A stretch of DNA of 64,000 nt from SURF-28 sp034521465 (GCA_034521465.1 JAXHMN010000016.1:372001-436000); one strand, 5' to 3'. Counted from the first letter of the stretch, positions 10,145-19,299 are shown. Program-made: numbers and translations. The notes: generated by a model not told the origin, from the sequence alone.

Positions 10145-10452
10145 TTAAATTCCTCAACCATTACCGAACCGACTAAATCCTCACCCACGTAAACTAATTG
10201 AGAGAAATAATCACCTGCATCAATTTTAGCTGTTCTAAGTAAATTGCTAAGCATTACCCCTTCCGGCAGTAAACCTTCAAAAAATGGAGGGAAAGACTCG
10301 AATGTATATTCCTTCTTATCTAGGGGCATTGTTAGAGAAATCGGCTCACCTTTATAATCATCAAAATAAATGAATCTGTATGCATCATTCATTTTCAATT
10401 CTTGCAATTCACCAGCAGGTGTGCCGTAATTATATACTTTAGCTTTTCTCAC
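10141..10452 (-). CDS. hipS: HipS-like antitoxin (HipA N-terminal subdomain as its own gene)
   Basis: 103 residues from a GTG at 10452 that lies inside hipB (14-base overlap). The sequence matches the N-terminal subdomain of HipA: VYNYGTPAGEL, YDDYKGEPISLTMPL, FPPFFEGLLPEG and DYFSQLVYVGEDLVG. In ordinary HipA this region is fused to the kinase; here it ends in TGA overlapping the next GTG start. In HipBST systems of the E. coli O127:H6 kind, HipS neutralises HipT while HipB binds DNA. The clean overlaps at both ends argue that the split is genuine and not a sequencing error. Confidence 0.85.
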   Translation of the reverse strand: MRKAKVYNYGTPAGELQELKMNDAYRFIYFDDYKGEPISLTMPLDKKEYTFESFPPFFEGLLPEGVMLSNLLRTAKIDAGDYFSQLVYVGEDLVGSVMVEEFK

Positions 10453-10669
10453 TTATTGTTACCTCGTTTTCCATTAATCTGCTTTTTGCTTTCAATGAAA
10501 TGTTAAGCGCGTTCAGCACTTTCAGCAATGAATTGAACTGAACCGTTTCTTTTCCTTTTTCGATATCGAAAATTACAGTTTTACCTAAACCTGCAAGGTC
10601 TGCAAGCTGCTTTTGAGTAAGCCCGGCTTTTTTTCTGTGTGCTCTAACTATTTTTGATAACTTATTCAT
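10439..10669 (-). CDS. hipB: HipB-like XRE-family DNA-binding protein
   Basis: 76 residues with one helix-turn-helix (residues 5-60: IVRAHRKKAGLTQKQLADLAGLGKT..., then FDIEKGKETVQFNSLLKVLNAL), the normal size of HipB. It probably dimerises and represses its own promoter through the three palindromes at 10672-10831. It is first gene of the hipB-hipS-hipT operon, with the downstream start inside its own 3' end. The C-terminal tail (MENEVTISEKS) is polar. Confidence 0.9.
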   Translation of the reverse strand: MNKLSKIVRAHRKKAGLTQKQLADLAGLGKTVIFDIEKGKETVQFNSLLKVLNALNISLKAKSRLMENEVTISEKS

Positions 10670-10671
10670 TT

Positions 10672-10689
10672 TTACTGTCTTAGCAGTAA
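10672..10689. promoter_or_regulatory. Operator O1 upstream of hipB
   Basis: Perfect inverted repeat TTACTG-N6-CAGTAA, ending just before the hipB start codon. It is first of three copies at 71-base intervals. Likely HipB-binding site. Confidence 0.7.
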
Positions 10690-10742
10690 TTAGCTTCGTT
10701 TAGAGTAAATGTACGATAATTAATTTTGAAAAGCAATTAAAA

Positions 10743-10760
10743 TTACCGTGATAGCAGTAA
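10743..10760. promoter_or_regulatory. Operator O2 upstream of hipB
   Basis: TTACCG-N6-CAGTAA, one mismatch from a perfect palindrome and sharing the TAG-CAGTAA half with O1. It starts exactly 71 bases from O1. Confidence 0.65.
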
Positions 10761-10813
10761 ATAATTGAGATTTTAATTTCTGTTGCAATGAAATTATGTG
10801 AAAACATTAAAAA

Positions 10814-10831
10814 GTACTGCCTAAGCGGTAT
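10814..10831. promoter_or_regulatory. Operator O3 upstream of hipB
   Basis: GTACTG-N6-CGGTAT, a weaker version of the same box with spacer CCTAAG. It starts exactly 71 bases from O2. A further half-site (TTAGCAGT) follows at about 10834. Confidence 0.55.
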
Positions 10832-10840
10832 TGTTAGCAG

Positions 10841-10973
10841 TGTAAAGCGAGTCTGACAGAGTCGAAGTCAGACGACCTTCGTCGCTTTCTAGTATTCTTT
10901 ATTGGTATCACAGCAAGCGACCAGGGATGGACGCTTTACAATTTTTAATACAAACTTTTTTCCACCAGCTCAC
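10841..10973. repeat. Direct repeat, copy B (pairs with 9086-9220)
   Basis: About 133 bases at the other border of the hipBST module. It includes the genuine 3' end of gmhA (10945-10973) and its downstream GTAAAGCGAC-family palindromic element. The segment GACGACCTTCGTCGCTTTCTAGTA and the gmhA tail are nearly identical in both copies. Confidence 0.85.
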
Positions 10974-11523
10974 AAATAATATGAGCAACGGTAATATGTC
11001 CTTCTTGAATGCGCTGAGTATTTGAGGAAGGAATTACAATTGGAACGTCAACTTTATCTTTACATTTTCCGCCGGTTCCACCAAGAAACCCGATTACTTT
11101 CATTCCCTTTTCTTTTGCTTTATCTATGGCGAGTAAAATGTTCTTTGAGTTGCCGCTTGTAGAAATTGCGATCAAAACGTCACCGGTTTGACCGAGTCCC
11201 TCAATATTTCTTGCAAAGACATTTTCGAAGCCAATATCGTTTCCACCTGCTGTAAGATTTGATGTGTCCGTTGTTAAGGCAATTGCCGGAATCGCAGGAC
11301 GCTCAATATCGTGAGCTAATCTTATCATAAATTCTGCCGCGATATGCTGGCTGTCTGCCGCACTTCCGCCGTTTCCGCAGAGTAAAAGTTTATTGCCGTT
11401 TTTAAATGAGTTAACTAAAATATTAACTGCAGAGATAATTTCATTTGAGCAATGTACTATGATCTTTAGTTTTACTTCGGAGCTTTCTTTGAGTGACTCA
11501 TTTATAAATTTAAGTTTATCCAA
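10945..11523 (-). CDS. gmhA: Phosphoheptose isomerase
   Basis: 192 residues, normal length. It turns sedoheptulose 7-phosphate into D-glycero-D-manno-heptose 7-phosphate, the first step of ADP-heptose synthesis for the LPS core. The SIS fold is clear: CGNGGSAADSQHIAAEF with the sugar-phosphate loop, ALTTDTSNLTA, ISTSGNSKNIL and EGHITVAHIICELVE. It lies 11 bases after the GGGPS gene on the same strand. Its final 29 bases are duplicated at 9192-9220. Confidence 0.95.
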   Translation of the reverse strand: MDKLKFINESLKESSEVKLKIIVHCSNEIISAVNILVNSFKNGNKLLLCGNGGSAADSQHIAAEFMIRLAHDIERPAIPAIALTTDTSNLTAGGNDIGFENVFARNIEGLGQTGDVLIAISTSGNSKNILLAIDKAKEKGMKVIGFLGGTGGKCKDKVDVPIVIPSSNTQRIQEGHITVAHIICELVEKSLY

Positions 11524-11534
11524 TTTTTTCTCCG

Positions 11535-12293
11535 TTAGACTTCCCTTGGTTTTTTAATATGCACCGCGTCAGCAAATTCTTTTATTTTACTCCAGTTATT
11601 TTCATCTTCAAAATAATTTCCCGTTACAATAATTTTAGCACCGCTCTGAACTTTTTCCCTTGCCGTATTAGCATCTTTTATACCACCACCGACAATAACA
11701 GGAACTGAGCAATAACTCGATACCATTTTCACCATATCATTCGGAACGGATAGCTCAGCGCCGGAACCGGCTTCAAGATAAATGAACTTCATACCTAAAT
11801 ATTGTGCAGCAAGCGCTGTTGATGCAGCTATTTCAGGCTTATTACGTGGTATTGGTTTACTGTTGCTGATGTACTCTGCGGTTGTTGTACCGCCGGACTC
11901 AATGAGCAAATATCCGGTTGAAATTGGTTCAATCCCAATTTTTTTAATATAGGGTGCCGCTAAAACATGTCTCCCTATAATTTGATCGGCATTTCTACCG
12001 CTGATTAGAGATATATATAAAAGTGCATCTGCATTGGGTGTTATCTGTTCAACACTGCCCGGGAAAGTAATAACAGGCAGTGAGCAACTATTTTTAATTT
12101 TTGCGATGGTATCTTTCAAATCACCATCGATCATTAAACTGCCGCCAACCAGGAATCCATCAACTCCGGATGCCTCACAATGTTGAACAAATTGTTCAAT
12201 TTTGTTTGTGCTGAGTTTATCCGGATCAATCAGAATCAAATAAGCGGCGCCCTTGCGAGCTATGTTATCTTGTAATTGATTATATATTTTCAA
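11535..12293 (-). CDS. Geranylgeranylglyceryl phosphate synthase family protein
   Basis: 252 residues. The TIM-barrel prenyltransferase of the PcrB/GGGPS family joins a polyprenyl diphosphate to sn-glycerol 1-phosphate, giving an archaeal-type ether lipid. Seen: LILIDPDKL at the start, SGVDGFLVGGSLM, the YISLISGRN segment, YLEAGSGAE and PVIVGGGIKD followed by GAKIIVTGNYFED. The length and sequence match the group II enzymes known in archaea and Bacteroidota. The prenyl chain length cannot be read from this. It heads an operon with gmhA. Confidence 0.9.
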   Translation of the reverse strand: MKIYNQLQDNIARKGAAYLILIDPDKLSTNKIEQFVQHCEASGVDGFLVGGSLMIDGDLKDTIAKIKNSCSLPVITFPGSVEQITPNADALLYISLISGRNADQIIGRHVLAAPYIKKIGIEPISTGYLLIESGGTTTAEYISNSKPIPRNKPEIAASTALAAQYLGMKFIYLEAGSGAELSVPNDMVKMVSSYCSVPVIVGGGIKDANTAREKVQSGAKIIVTGNYFEDENNWSKIKEFADAVHIKKPREV

Positions 12294-12373
12294 TGGCTTA
12301 AATGTTTATTATACTTGAAAATAAAAATAACAAAGATTGACAAAATTCTCATTTATTTATTTGGTTTTGTGAT

Positions 12374-12556
12374 ATGGCGACGAAAAGAAAAATTGACGAT
12401 AAATTTGAGTTCCCGTTGTTCTGTGACTATTCTTGTAAATATGCAGATTTCAGTGACCCCGATTCAATCGGCGCCTGCCGAAAAGAATTAGCCGTATGGT
12501 GTAAACATTTTAAAAGATACAACAATAAACACAATAAATGTTTTGCTCAAAAGTGA
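12374..12556 (+). CDS. Small Cys-rich protein
   Basis: 60 residues from an ATG at 12374. Five cysteines (in FCDYSCKYADF, GACRKELAVWC and NKCFAQK) spaced like a small metal-binding or disulfide-held fold. The lysine-rich start has no signal peptide, so metal binding in the cytoplasm is the likelier reading. It faces the lipoprotein gene with only one base between them. Not recognised; the ordered Cys spacing is the main support. Confidence 0.5.
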   Translation: MATKRKIDDKFEFPLFCDYSCKYADFSDPDSIGACRKELAVWCKHFKRYNNKHNKCFAQK

Positions 12557-12557
12557 G

Positions 12558-13082
12558 TTATTCTTCAATCGTTTCCTTATAGAATTCATACAGCTTCAGT
12601 TTCATGTGATCTTTCCAGTAAACATCAAAGGCAATATCCATCCCTTTAATTGTCATCTTTGTGTCCATTGATTCATAGATATCCCGCACAGTTTTTTCCG
12701 GAATTTGAACAGTAATAGTTTCTGTAGGCCCTTGAATATTATAAGCGTCACGAGTTGGCGGCCTATCCGGGAAAAACTCAAACTCAGATCCATCAATAGT
12801 AAAAATGAATTTTTCGAAATACGGCCATTGGTTTGTCACGTATGATGCAGAAATTGAATAACTTCTTGATTCTCCTTCTTGAAAACAGAAAAACTGTAAT
12901 TCAGTGTAGTAGGTTTTAGTTTCAAATTCACCTTTAACCCGGAGTTTCGGTGTAGTGTAAGTAATAATGTTAGGGTCGTTTGCTGAAACAGTTTTTGTTG
13001 TCTCAAATCCACCGCCGCAGCCGGCAAAAAATAAAACAGCAATTAAAAGAGAAGCAAAAATTTTCATATTTTTTGTAAACAT
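12558..13082 (-). CDS. Lipoprotein of unknown function
   Basis: 174 residues. A signal peptide ends in the lipobox FFAGC (Cys at about residue 22), followed by GGG. The Met at residue 6 (13067) is an equally good start. The remainder is beta-rich with no recognised domain (LRVKGEFETKTYYTELQFFC, FIFTIDGSEFEFFPDRPP). Likely sits in the outer or inner membrane facing the periplasm. Confidence 0.7.
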   Translation of the reverse strand: MFTKNMKIFASLLIAVLFFAGCGGGFETTKTVSANDPNIITYTTPKLRVKGEFETKTYYTELQFFCFQEGESRSYSISASYVTNQWPYFEKFIFTIDGSEFEFFPDRPPTRDAYNIQGPTETITVQIPEKTVRDIYESMDTKMTIKGMDIAFDVYWKDHMKLKLYEFYKETIEE

Positions 13083-13151
13083 AATTTGAATAAATAATTG
13101 TGTGAAATTACTTTATTAATAAATTTTATCCAAACTTGTAAAGGAGGAAAT

Positions 13152-13508
13152 ATGCCAAAACAAAAAATTACAGTTTATGAAAAACCAACATGCACAACCT
13201 GTTAAAAACTAGTTAAAAAACTTGAAGAAAACGGAATAGATTTCAATAAAATAAACTACTACATAGAGCCGTTCACAAAAAGTCGACTTGAGCAATTACT
13301 AAAAAAAGCAAAAGTTAAACCGAGCGAAGTTCTTAGAAAACGAGCGAAAGAATACAAAGAATTAGATTATAAGAATAAAAATTACACTGAAAAGCAGATA
13401 TTGGGTCATCTCGTTAAGCATCCTGATCTTCTCGAACGACCCATTGTTGAAAAGGGGACGAAGGCAGTTTTAGCCCGCCCAATAGAAAAAGTTGATGACC
13501 TCTTCTGA
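13152..13508 (+). pseudogene. ArsC/Spx-like thioredoxin-fold protein with in-frame TAA after the CxxC
   Basis: A perfect AAGGAGG (13141-13147) precedes the ATG. The 118-codon frame reads ITVYEKPTCTTC, then TAA at 13203-13205, then KLVKKLEENGIDF, INYYIEPFTKSRLEQLL, KPSEVLRKRAKEY and RPIVEKGTKAVLARPIEKV, stopping at 13506. This is an ArsC-family fold (arsenate reductase/YffB/Spx group). There is no second stop and no frame change, so one base substitution (CAA, AAA or GAA to TAA) accounts for it. The family usually has C-x5-R or C-x2-C here. Either a sequencing error or a fresh nonsense mutation. Confidence 0.75.
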
Positions 13509-13585
13509 GTTCGTTTTAATTTGCTATTAATGTCCGATTAAAGTTATTTTTAGAATTAAATTTATTCCATTTTACTACTATTGCT

Positions 13586-14404
13586 ATGATCAAAACTATA
13601 CTTCTCTGGGTGATTGCATTAATAATCACTCTTGCTTCCGCAATCTACCAAAGAGCTACCGGACCTACTTACCCGCTTTCCGGTCATGTTACTATTAACG
13701 GCGAACAAATCGATTATAAGTTGCAAAGAAGCGATGATGTTGAATCAGTCATTTCAATAATTGCAAATGAAAATATAGAAGGAAAACTCCTCTGGAAACG
13801 ATTTAAAACAAATGATGATTGGACTGTTGTCCCTATGAAACGATCAGGAGACACACTCTTTACATCACTTCCGCTTCAACCGCCTGCCGGCAAACTAGAA
13901 TATTTTTTGCAATTAAACGAAACTAAAATTCCGGAAGAAAAAAACGTTGTCATTCGGTTCAAAGGAAAAGTTCCAAACTGGGTATTAATTCCCCACGTCA
14001 TTGGAATGTTTGCAGCAATGCTTCTGGCGACCAGAACCGGATTGGAATTTTTCAGAAAAGGAAAAGATAATCTGTTAAAATTCACTTACTGGACAATCGG
14101 TTTATTAATTGTTGGTGGTTTCATTCTTGGGCCATCAGTGCAGTATTATGCTTTTGATGCGTGGTGGACCGGATTTCCATTCGGGACAGATTTAACTGAT
14201 AATAAAACTTTAGTTGCTCTAATTGTTTGGCTTATCGCATTGTTTATGTATAAACGAACAAGCCGTCCTAAAGCATGGGCATTAGGCGCCTCGATCGTTA
14301 TGTTAATTATATATCTCATTCCTCACAGCTTGCTTGGTTCAGAATTAGATTACAGTGAATTAGATGCACAACAAATAAAAATAGAGTCTACTCAAATGGA
14401 GTAA
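13586..14404 (+). CDS. Integral membrane protein with N-terminal extracytoplasmic domain
   Basis: 272 residues. One N-terminal helix (LLWVIALIITLASAIYQ), then about 110 residues with a beta-rich look (SGHVTINGEQIDYKL ... GKLEYFLQL), then four membrane segments (HVIGMFAAMLLATRTG; YWTIGLLIVGGFILG; TLVALIVWLIALFMY; ALGASIVMLIIYLIPHSLLG). I recognise it only as a conserved type of Bacteroidota-group protein without assigned function. It ends three bases before the subtilase start, so the two are likely co-transcribed. Confidence 0.6.
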   Translation: MIKTILLWVIALIITLASAIYQRATGPTYPLSGHVTINGEQIDYKLQRSDDVESVISIIANENIEGKLLWKRFKTNDDWTVVPMKRSGDTLFTSLPLQPPAGKLEYFLQLNETKIPEEKNVVIRFKGKVPNWVLIPHVIGMFAAMLLATRTGLEFFRKGKDNLLKFTYWTIGLLIVGGFILGPSVQYYAFDAWWTGFPFGTDLTDNKTLVALIVWLIALFMYKRTSRPKAWALGASIVMLIIYLIPHSLLGSELDYSELDAQQIKIESTQME

Positions 14405-14406
14405 TT

Positions 14407-17213
14407 ATGAAAAAGAAATTCTTCTTCCTCACAGCACTTCTTTTTTCACATCGATTTATATCTACCCTCAAAAATTAGATCAAAGCTTTATTGCGGTTAA
14501 ATCGACTGGCGTACAAGAATTTTTGGAAACCTATCCAGAATACGATGGCAGAGGCACTTTGATTTTGATAATGGATTCCGGTGTTGACATCGGAATTGAT
14601 GGATTAACAACCACTACCACGGACGAAAAAAAAGTAATTGATGTTCAAGATTTTACCGGCGAAGGTGACTTCAAATTTTATGAAGCAGATTACGATACAG
14701 ATGATGACACACTTTTTTTCTACAACGAAAATGAAGATTTGAAAGTGAAAGTTCACAAGAACAATCTACTTTTAACAGATGAAGATTACTTTATTGGAGC
14801 AATTGATGAAGTGCGATGGAAAAATTCTTCTTCTCGAACTACCGATATTAATAATAACGGATCAGCCGATGATAAATTTGTCTTTATTGTTTACAAACCT
14901 TCAGATTCAGAAAATTGGATAGTTTATATTGACTCTAATACGGACGGAAAACTTGATGATGAAAATCCGCTGTCAAACTATAAAATCGATTATGATACTT
15001 TTCAAATTGAGCCGGAAGACGGAGAGCCCAAATACACTTTCGGCTTAAATATCTTTCCGGAAGAGACAAAAGTAGTTTTTCATTTTGATGCGGTTGCACA
15101 CGGTACGCATTGTGCCGGAATTGCAACCGGTAATCAAATAGGTAATGCCGAATTTTACGGAGTTGCACCGGGTGCTTACATGGGCAGCTTAAAAATTGGA
15201 AGCAGTATTTTTTCCGGCGGTGCAACTGTGACAGGAAGTATGAAAGCCGCTTACGATTATGCCGATAAGCTCAGTAAAGAATTGGAGATGCCTGTAATAA
15301 TAAACATGAGTTACGGTATTGGTTCAGAAATTCACGCAGAATCTGATATGGAAAAGTACTTGGAGAATTTAGTCAGTGCAAACCCTTATCTCTATATATC
15401 ACTTTCTGCCGGCAATGAAGGTCCCGGAGTTTCAACGCTTGGTCTCCCATCATCAACTCAGTCGATAATGTGTTCGGGAGCTGTGTTGACTAAGGAAGTC
15501 GGACACGATTTATACGGTGCTCCAATAAACAAGGATGTTATTCTTCACTTCAGTTCGAGAGGCGGAGAGGTGGCTAAACCGGATTTAGTTTCACCCGGCG
15601 CTGCAACTTCCACGGTTCCATTTTGGACTAGAGGTGATCGCTTTTGGGGAACAAGCATGGCTGCGCCTTATACTGCCGGTGTAATGTCGCTTCTTTTAAG
15701 TGCTGTCAAAGCTGAATACCCTGATGTAAAAGTACCTTCTCTTTTGCTATACAGAGCTCTCCGCGAAGGTGCAGTAGAGATGGATGAATACTCTCCGGTT
15801 GATCAAGGCGGAGGAATGATAAATGTGATGAACGCCTATCAGCTTCTGAAAAAATTTATTGAAGCCGGTGAGATAGATAAGTTCGAGAACTATAAAGTTA
15901 CTTCCGCGGCGCCTTCTTCACCTACAGGCAGCGCACATAGTCTCTATATTAGAAATGGTTCTTATTTAAGTGGAGTTGAAAAATTCAGTTTTAATGTACG
16001 AAGAGGTTTTTTCAATAAAGCAGAAAAGTTTTTTAGATCTTATGTAATAGAAAGTGACAGTGATTGGTTAATTCCGATTACAAATAAAACGTATATAAGA
16101 AATGATCAACGCGCTGAAGTTGTTGTCTCACTTGACAAATCTAAGATGACTAAGCCGGGACTATATAGCGGAAAAATAAAAGGTTACCGCGATGATGCAT
16201 CAAAATTTCCCGAGTTTGAAGCATATGCAACTGTAATCATCCCGCATCAATTTTGTGCTAATAGTGATTATAAAAAAGAATGGAGCGGAAAATTAGCTCC
16301 CGCAGAAGTTGAAAGATTTTTTATAAACGTACCTCCATCCGCCTCAACAATGAAAGTCAAATTATGGTATGATGATGGAGATTACAGCAATACTTGGTAT
16401 GCAATTCACGATCCCGAGGGAAGAGGTTATGATTCTATTAGACCTTTGGAATCGGAAAAAGATGAAATGTACGAGGAAAACATTTATTTCGATATTCAGC
16501 CGGGTATTTATGAAATAGACGTTGTCGGTTTTTACAGGGCCGTTGATTCCGTTGCTTATAATTTGTCTGTTGAGTTTACCGGGCTTGAAATTATTAGCAG
16601 TAATGTTGTTGATACTCTTTCTAACACAATTGAGCTTGTAAATAATTACAATAAAGTTCTAAGGTATGACATTAACGGCGAAATATTAGGTTATGAAAAA
16701 GAATCTTCAATTCAATTTACCGATGAGGAAATAATAAAAATTCCGTTTACACTAAACAAAGATCAATCACAAAAAGTATTTAACCTATCAATGAGCCAGC
16801 AAGACTTTAACACCTTCACAGACTTTTCGGTAAATATTTATGATGAAGATGGGAAAGTAGTCTCATCAAATGCATTTGGTTACAAATATTTAACAGTAAC
16901 TTTACAAAACTCATATGAAGGGAGTAATGAGTTCACTATGCAACTTGTTCCGGCATTTGTTGATGAAATAAAAGCAATATCTATCTTTGTAAATGAACAA
17001 ACAGATTTTAAAGAACCAATGGAATTAAAATTAACTCATGAAGACGATTCTTCAATTGAACTCTATCCATCTATTCCCGAAACAATAAGGATAGACTTTG
17101 AATATGAAAAATTAGACTCACAAGAAGATCAAAAACCCTATGGCAAAATTTATTTAGAAAATAATAGAACCGAAGAAGTGGAGTTTGAAATTCCTGTATA
17201 TTTCAATTTATAA
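14407..17213 (+). CDS. Exported subtilisin-like peptidase, tripeptidyl-peptidase II-like, one frame break
   Basis: S8 serine peptidase of about 935 residues. The signal peptide starts at 14407 (MKKKFFFLTALLF) and is separated from the rest by a run of six T at 14441-14446; a seventh T restores one frame through TSIYIYPQKLDQSF. Catalytic Asp is in IMDSGVD, His in HGTHCAG, oxyanion Asn in SAGNEGPG and Ser in GTSMAAPYTAG. The start of the catalytic domain (YDGRGTLILIMDSGVD...GLTTTTTDEKKVIDVQDFTGEGD) is most like tripeptidyl-peptidase II. The long C-terminal half is beta-rich. It is 13 bases from the peptide transporter gene, suggesting peptide release followed by uptake. Confidence 0.9.
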
Positions 17214-17226
17214 ATGGGAGAATTAA

Positions 17227-19218
17227 ATGAGTGAACATGAACAACAAAAGTCGGTTACGGGTCTTCCGGAGAATGCTTATACAGAGCTGAAACCGGGGGA
17301 AGAATATATTCCCGTTATGTCTCCTACAAAAGAATACCCCGAAGTAAATATATGGTCTGTTCTTTGGGGTTTGGTTATGGCCGTGCTCTTTTCAGCAGCA
17401 GCAGCTTATCTCGGATTAAAAATCGGTCAAGTTTTTGAGGCGGCAATCCCGATTGCAATTCTAGCTGTTGGACTTTCTACTATGGCAAAGCGCAACAAGG
17501 CGTTAGGTGAAAACGTAATTATTCAATCAATAGGCGCTACATCGGGTACTATTGTTGCCGGCGCTATTTTCACTATGCCTGCTCTGTACATACTCGATTT
17601 GGAAGTACAATTCATCCAAGTATTCTTAGCTTCTTTGCTCGGTGGTTTTCTCGGAATACTTTTCTTAATACCATTTAGAAAATATTTCGTTGCCGAGATG
17701 CACGGTAAGTTTCCATTCCCCGAAGCAACCGCAACAACAGAAGTTCTTGTTGCCGGTGAAAAAGGTGGAAAGCAGGCAGGTGTTTTGGTCATCAGTGGAT
17801 TAATTGGCGGTATTTATGATTTTGTTGTTGCTACTTTTGGTTGGTGGAGCGAAGTCTTCACTACGAAAGTACTTCCGTTCGGACAAAATCTATCCGACAA
17901 TCTAAAATTGGAATTCCGTTTAGCGATCAGCTCTGCTATTCTCGGTTTGGGTTTTATAGTTGGATTAAAGTACACTGCAATTATTGCAGCCGGATCGTTT
18001 GTTGCGTGGTATGTAATCATTCCTGTCTTTGCTTTTATGGCAGAAGCAATAACCGAACCGCTCGGCAATAACGTTACTTTACTCGTTGCAAATATGTCGC
18101 CTTCCGCAATTTTTGATAATTATGTTCGCCACATCGGTATCGGTGGCATTGCAATGGCAGGTTTAATCGGAATTATTCGATCATCGGGGATAATTAAAAA
18201 ATCATTTGTTCTCGGTTATCAAGAATTGTTCGGTAAAAAAGATGGGGAAGAAAAAACAGTTTTAAGAACTCAACGTGATCTCTCAATGAAAATCATTGTA
18301 ATTGGTATTACGCTTACCGCAATTTTGATTTTTGTTTTTTTCCTCTTCGGAGTTGTAAATAATTTACTGCATGCATTAGTTGGTTTAGTTATAGTAATGA
18401 TAATAGCATTTTTATTCACCACTGTTGCCGCAACAGCAATAGCTATTGTCGGTACAAATCCCGTTTCCGGAATGACTTTGATGACTTTAATTCTTTCTTC
18501 GGTTGTTTTGGTTGCTGTTGGATTATCCGGTCCGTCGGGAATGATTGCCGCGTTAATTATCGGTGGTGTTGTTTGCACAGCACTTTCTCAAGCAGGGGCT
18601 TTTGTCACTGATCTTAAAATAGGTTATTGGCTTGGTTCATCACCTTATAAACAGGAGAGATGGAAATTTTTAGGAACAGCAGTATCAGCCGCAACGGTTG
18701 CTGTAGTTATGATGATCTTAAATGAAACATACGGGTTTGTCGGTGAAGATAAACTTGTAGCTCCTCAAGCAAATGCAATGGCTGCGGTTATTCAGCCGTT
18801 AATGTCAAATCAACCTGCGCCTTGGATGATGTATCTCGGCGGTGCTTTTATGGCTCTAATTTTAACTATGATTAAAGTACCTGCTCTGGCATTTGCACTT
18901 GGTATGTATCTACCACTTGAGTTGAATACACCACTTCTTGCAGGCGGATTGATTTCACATTTTGTTATAACAAGATCCAAAGACGAAAAATTAAACAAGG
19001 CGAGAAAAGAAAGAGGTACATTAATTGCATCCGGATTTATAGCCGGCGGAGCTTTATTCGGTGTGCTTAGTGCGGTGCTTAGATATTTCGACTTAAACTG
19101 GGTTAACAGAGAATGGATTCAATCACATTCTGCCGAATTAATTGCAATTGTTATGTTCGCACTAATCTCGGTCTATATGATTTGGGATACATTGAGAGCA
19201 AAGAAGGAAGAGGTTTAG
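17227..19218 (+). CDS. OPT-family oligopeptide transporter
   Basis: 663 residues, almost entirely hydrophobic with about 14-16 membrane segments. The N-terminal part has SVLWGLVMAVLFSAAAAYLGLKIGQVFEAAIPIAI and NVIIQSIGATSGTIVAGAIFTMPALY, followed by FPFPEATATTEVL, all typical of the bacterial OPT family (proton-coupled oligopeptide uptake in the inner membrane). It follows the exported subtilase in the same operon. A terminator lies 46 bases downstream. Confidence 0.9.
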   Translation: MSEHEQQKSVTGLPENAYTELKPGEEYIPVMSPTKEYPEVNIWSVLWGLVMAVLFSAAAAYLGLKIGQVFEAAIPIAILAVGLSTMAKRNKALGENVIIQSIGATSGTIVAGAIFTMPALYILDLEVQFIQVFLASLLGGFLGILFLIPFRKYFVAEMHGKFPFPEATATTEVLVAGEKGGKQAGVLVISGLIGGIYDFVVATFGWWSEVFTTKVLPFGQNLSDNLKLEFRLAISSAILGLGFIVGLKYTAIIAAGSFVAWYVIIPVFAFMAEAITEPLGNNVTLLVANMSPSAIFDNYVRHIGIGGIAMAGLIGIIRSSGIIKKSFVLGYQELFGKKDGEEKTVLRTQRDLSMKIIVIGITLTAILIFVFFLFGVVNNLLHALVGLVIVMIIAFLFTTVAATAIAIVGTNPVSGMTLMTLILSSVVLVAVGLSGPSGMIAALIIGGVVCTALSQAGAFVTDLKIGYWLGSSPYKQERWKFLGTAVSAATVAVVMMILNETYGFVGEDKLVAPQANAMAAVIQPLMSNQPAPWMMYLGGAFMALILTMIKVPALAFALGMYLPLELNTPLLAGGLISHFVITRSKDEKLNKARKERGTLIASGFIAGGALFGVLSAVLRYFDLNWVNREWIQSHSAELIAIVMFALISVYMIWDTLRAKKEEV

Positions 19219-19260
19219 TATCAAGTATCAAGACGTGAGTATCAAGACGTAAGTATCAAG
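19217..19260. repeat. Short tandem direct repeats
   Basis: The unit AGTATCAAGACGT(G/A) occurs in about three and a half copies directly after the transporter stop codon. Too short and irregular for CRISPR. Confidence 0.7.
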
Positions 19261-19263
19261 ATT

Positions 19264-19299
19264 AAAACCCCGGCTGATGAAAATTGGTCGGGGTTTTTT
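19264..19299 (+). terminator. Rho-independent terminator after the OPT gene
   Basis: 9-bp stem AAAACCCCG/CGGGGTTTT with a 16-base loop, ending in a T run. The remaining spacer to 19534 shows no gene; it has a Gly/Ser-free, relic-looking stretch (19360-19470) I cannot assign. Confidence 0.85.

Noticed and set aside
13203..13205. Recoded stop (selenocysteine) at the CxxC
   Set aside because: The codon is TAA, not TGA, and no SECIS-like hairpin is seen directly after it.
19217..19260. CRISPR array
   Set aside because: Only about three 14-base units without uniform spacers.
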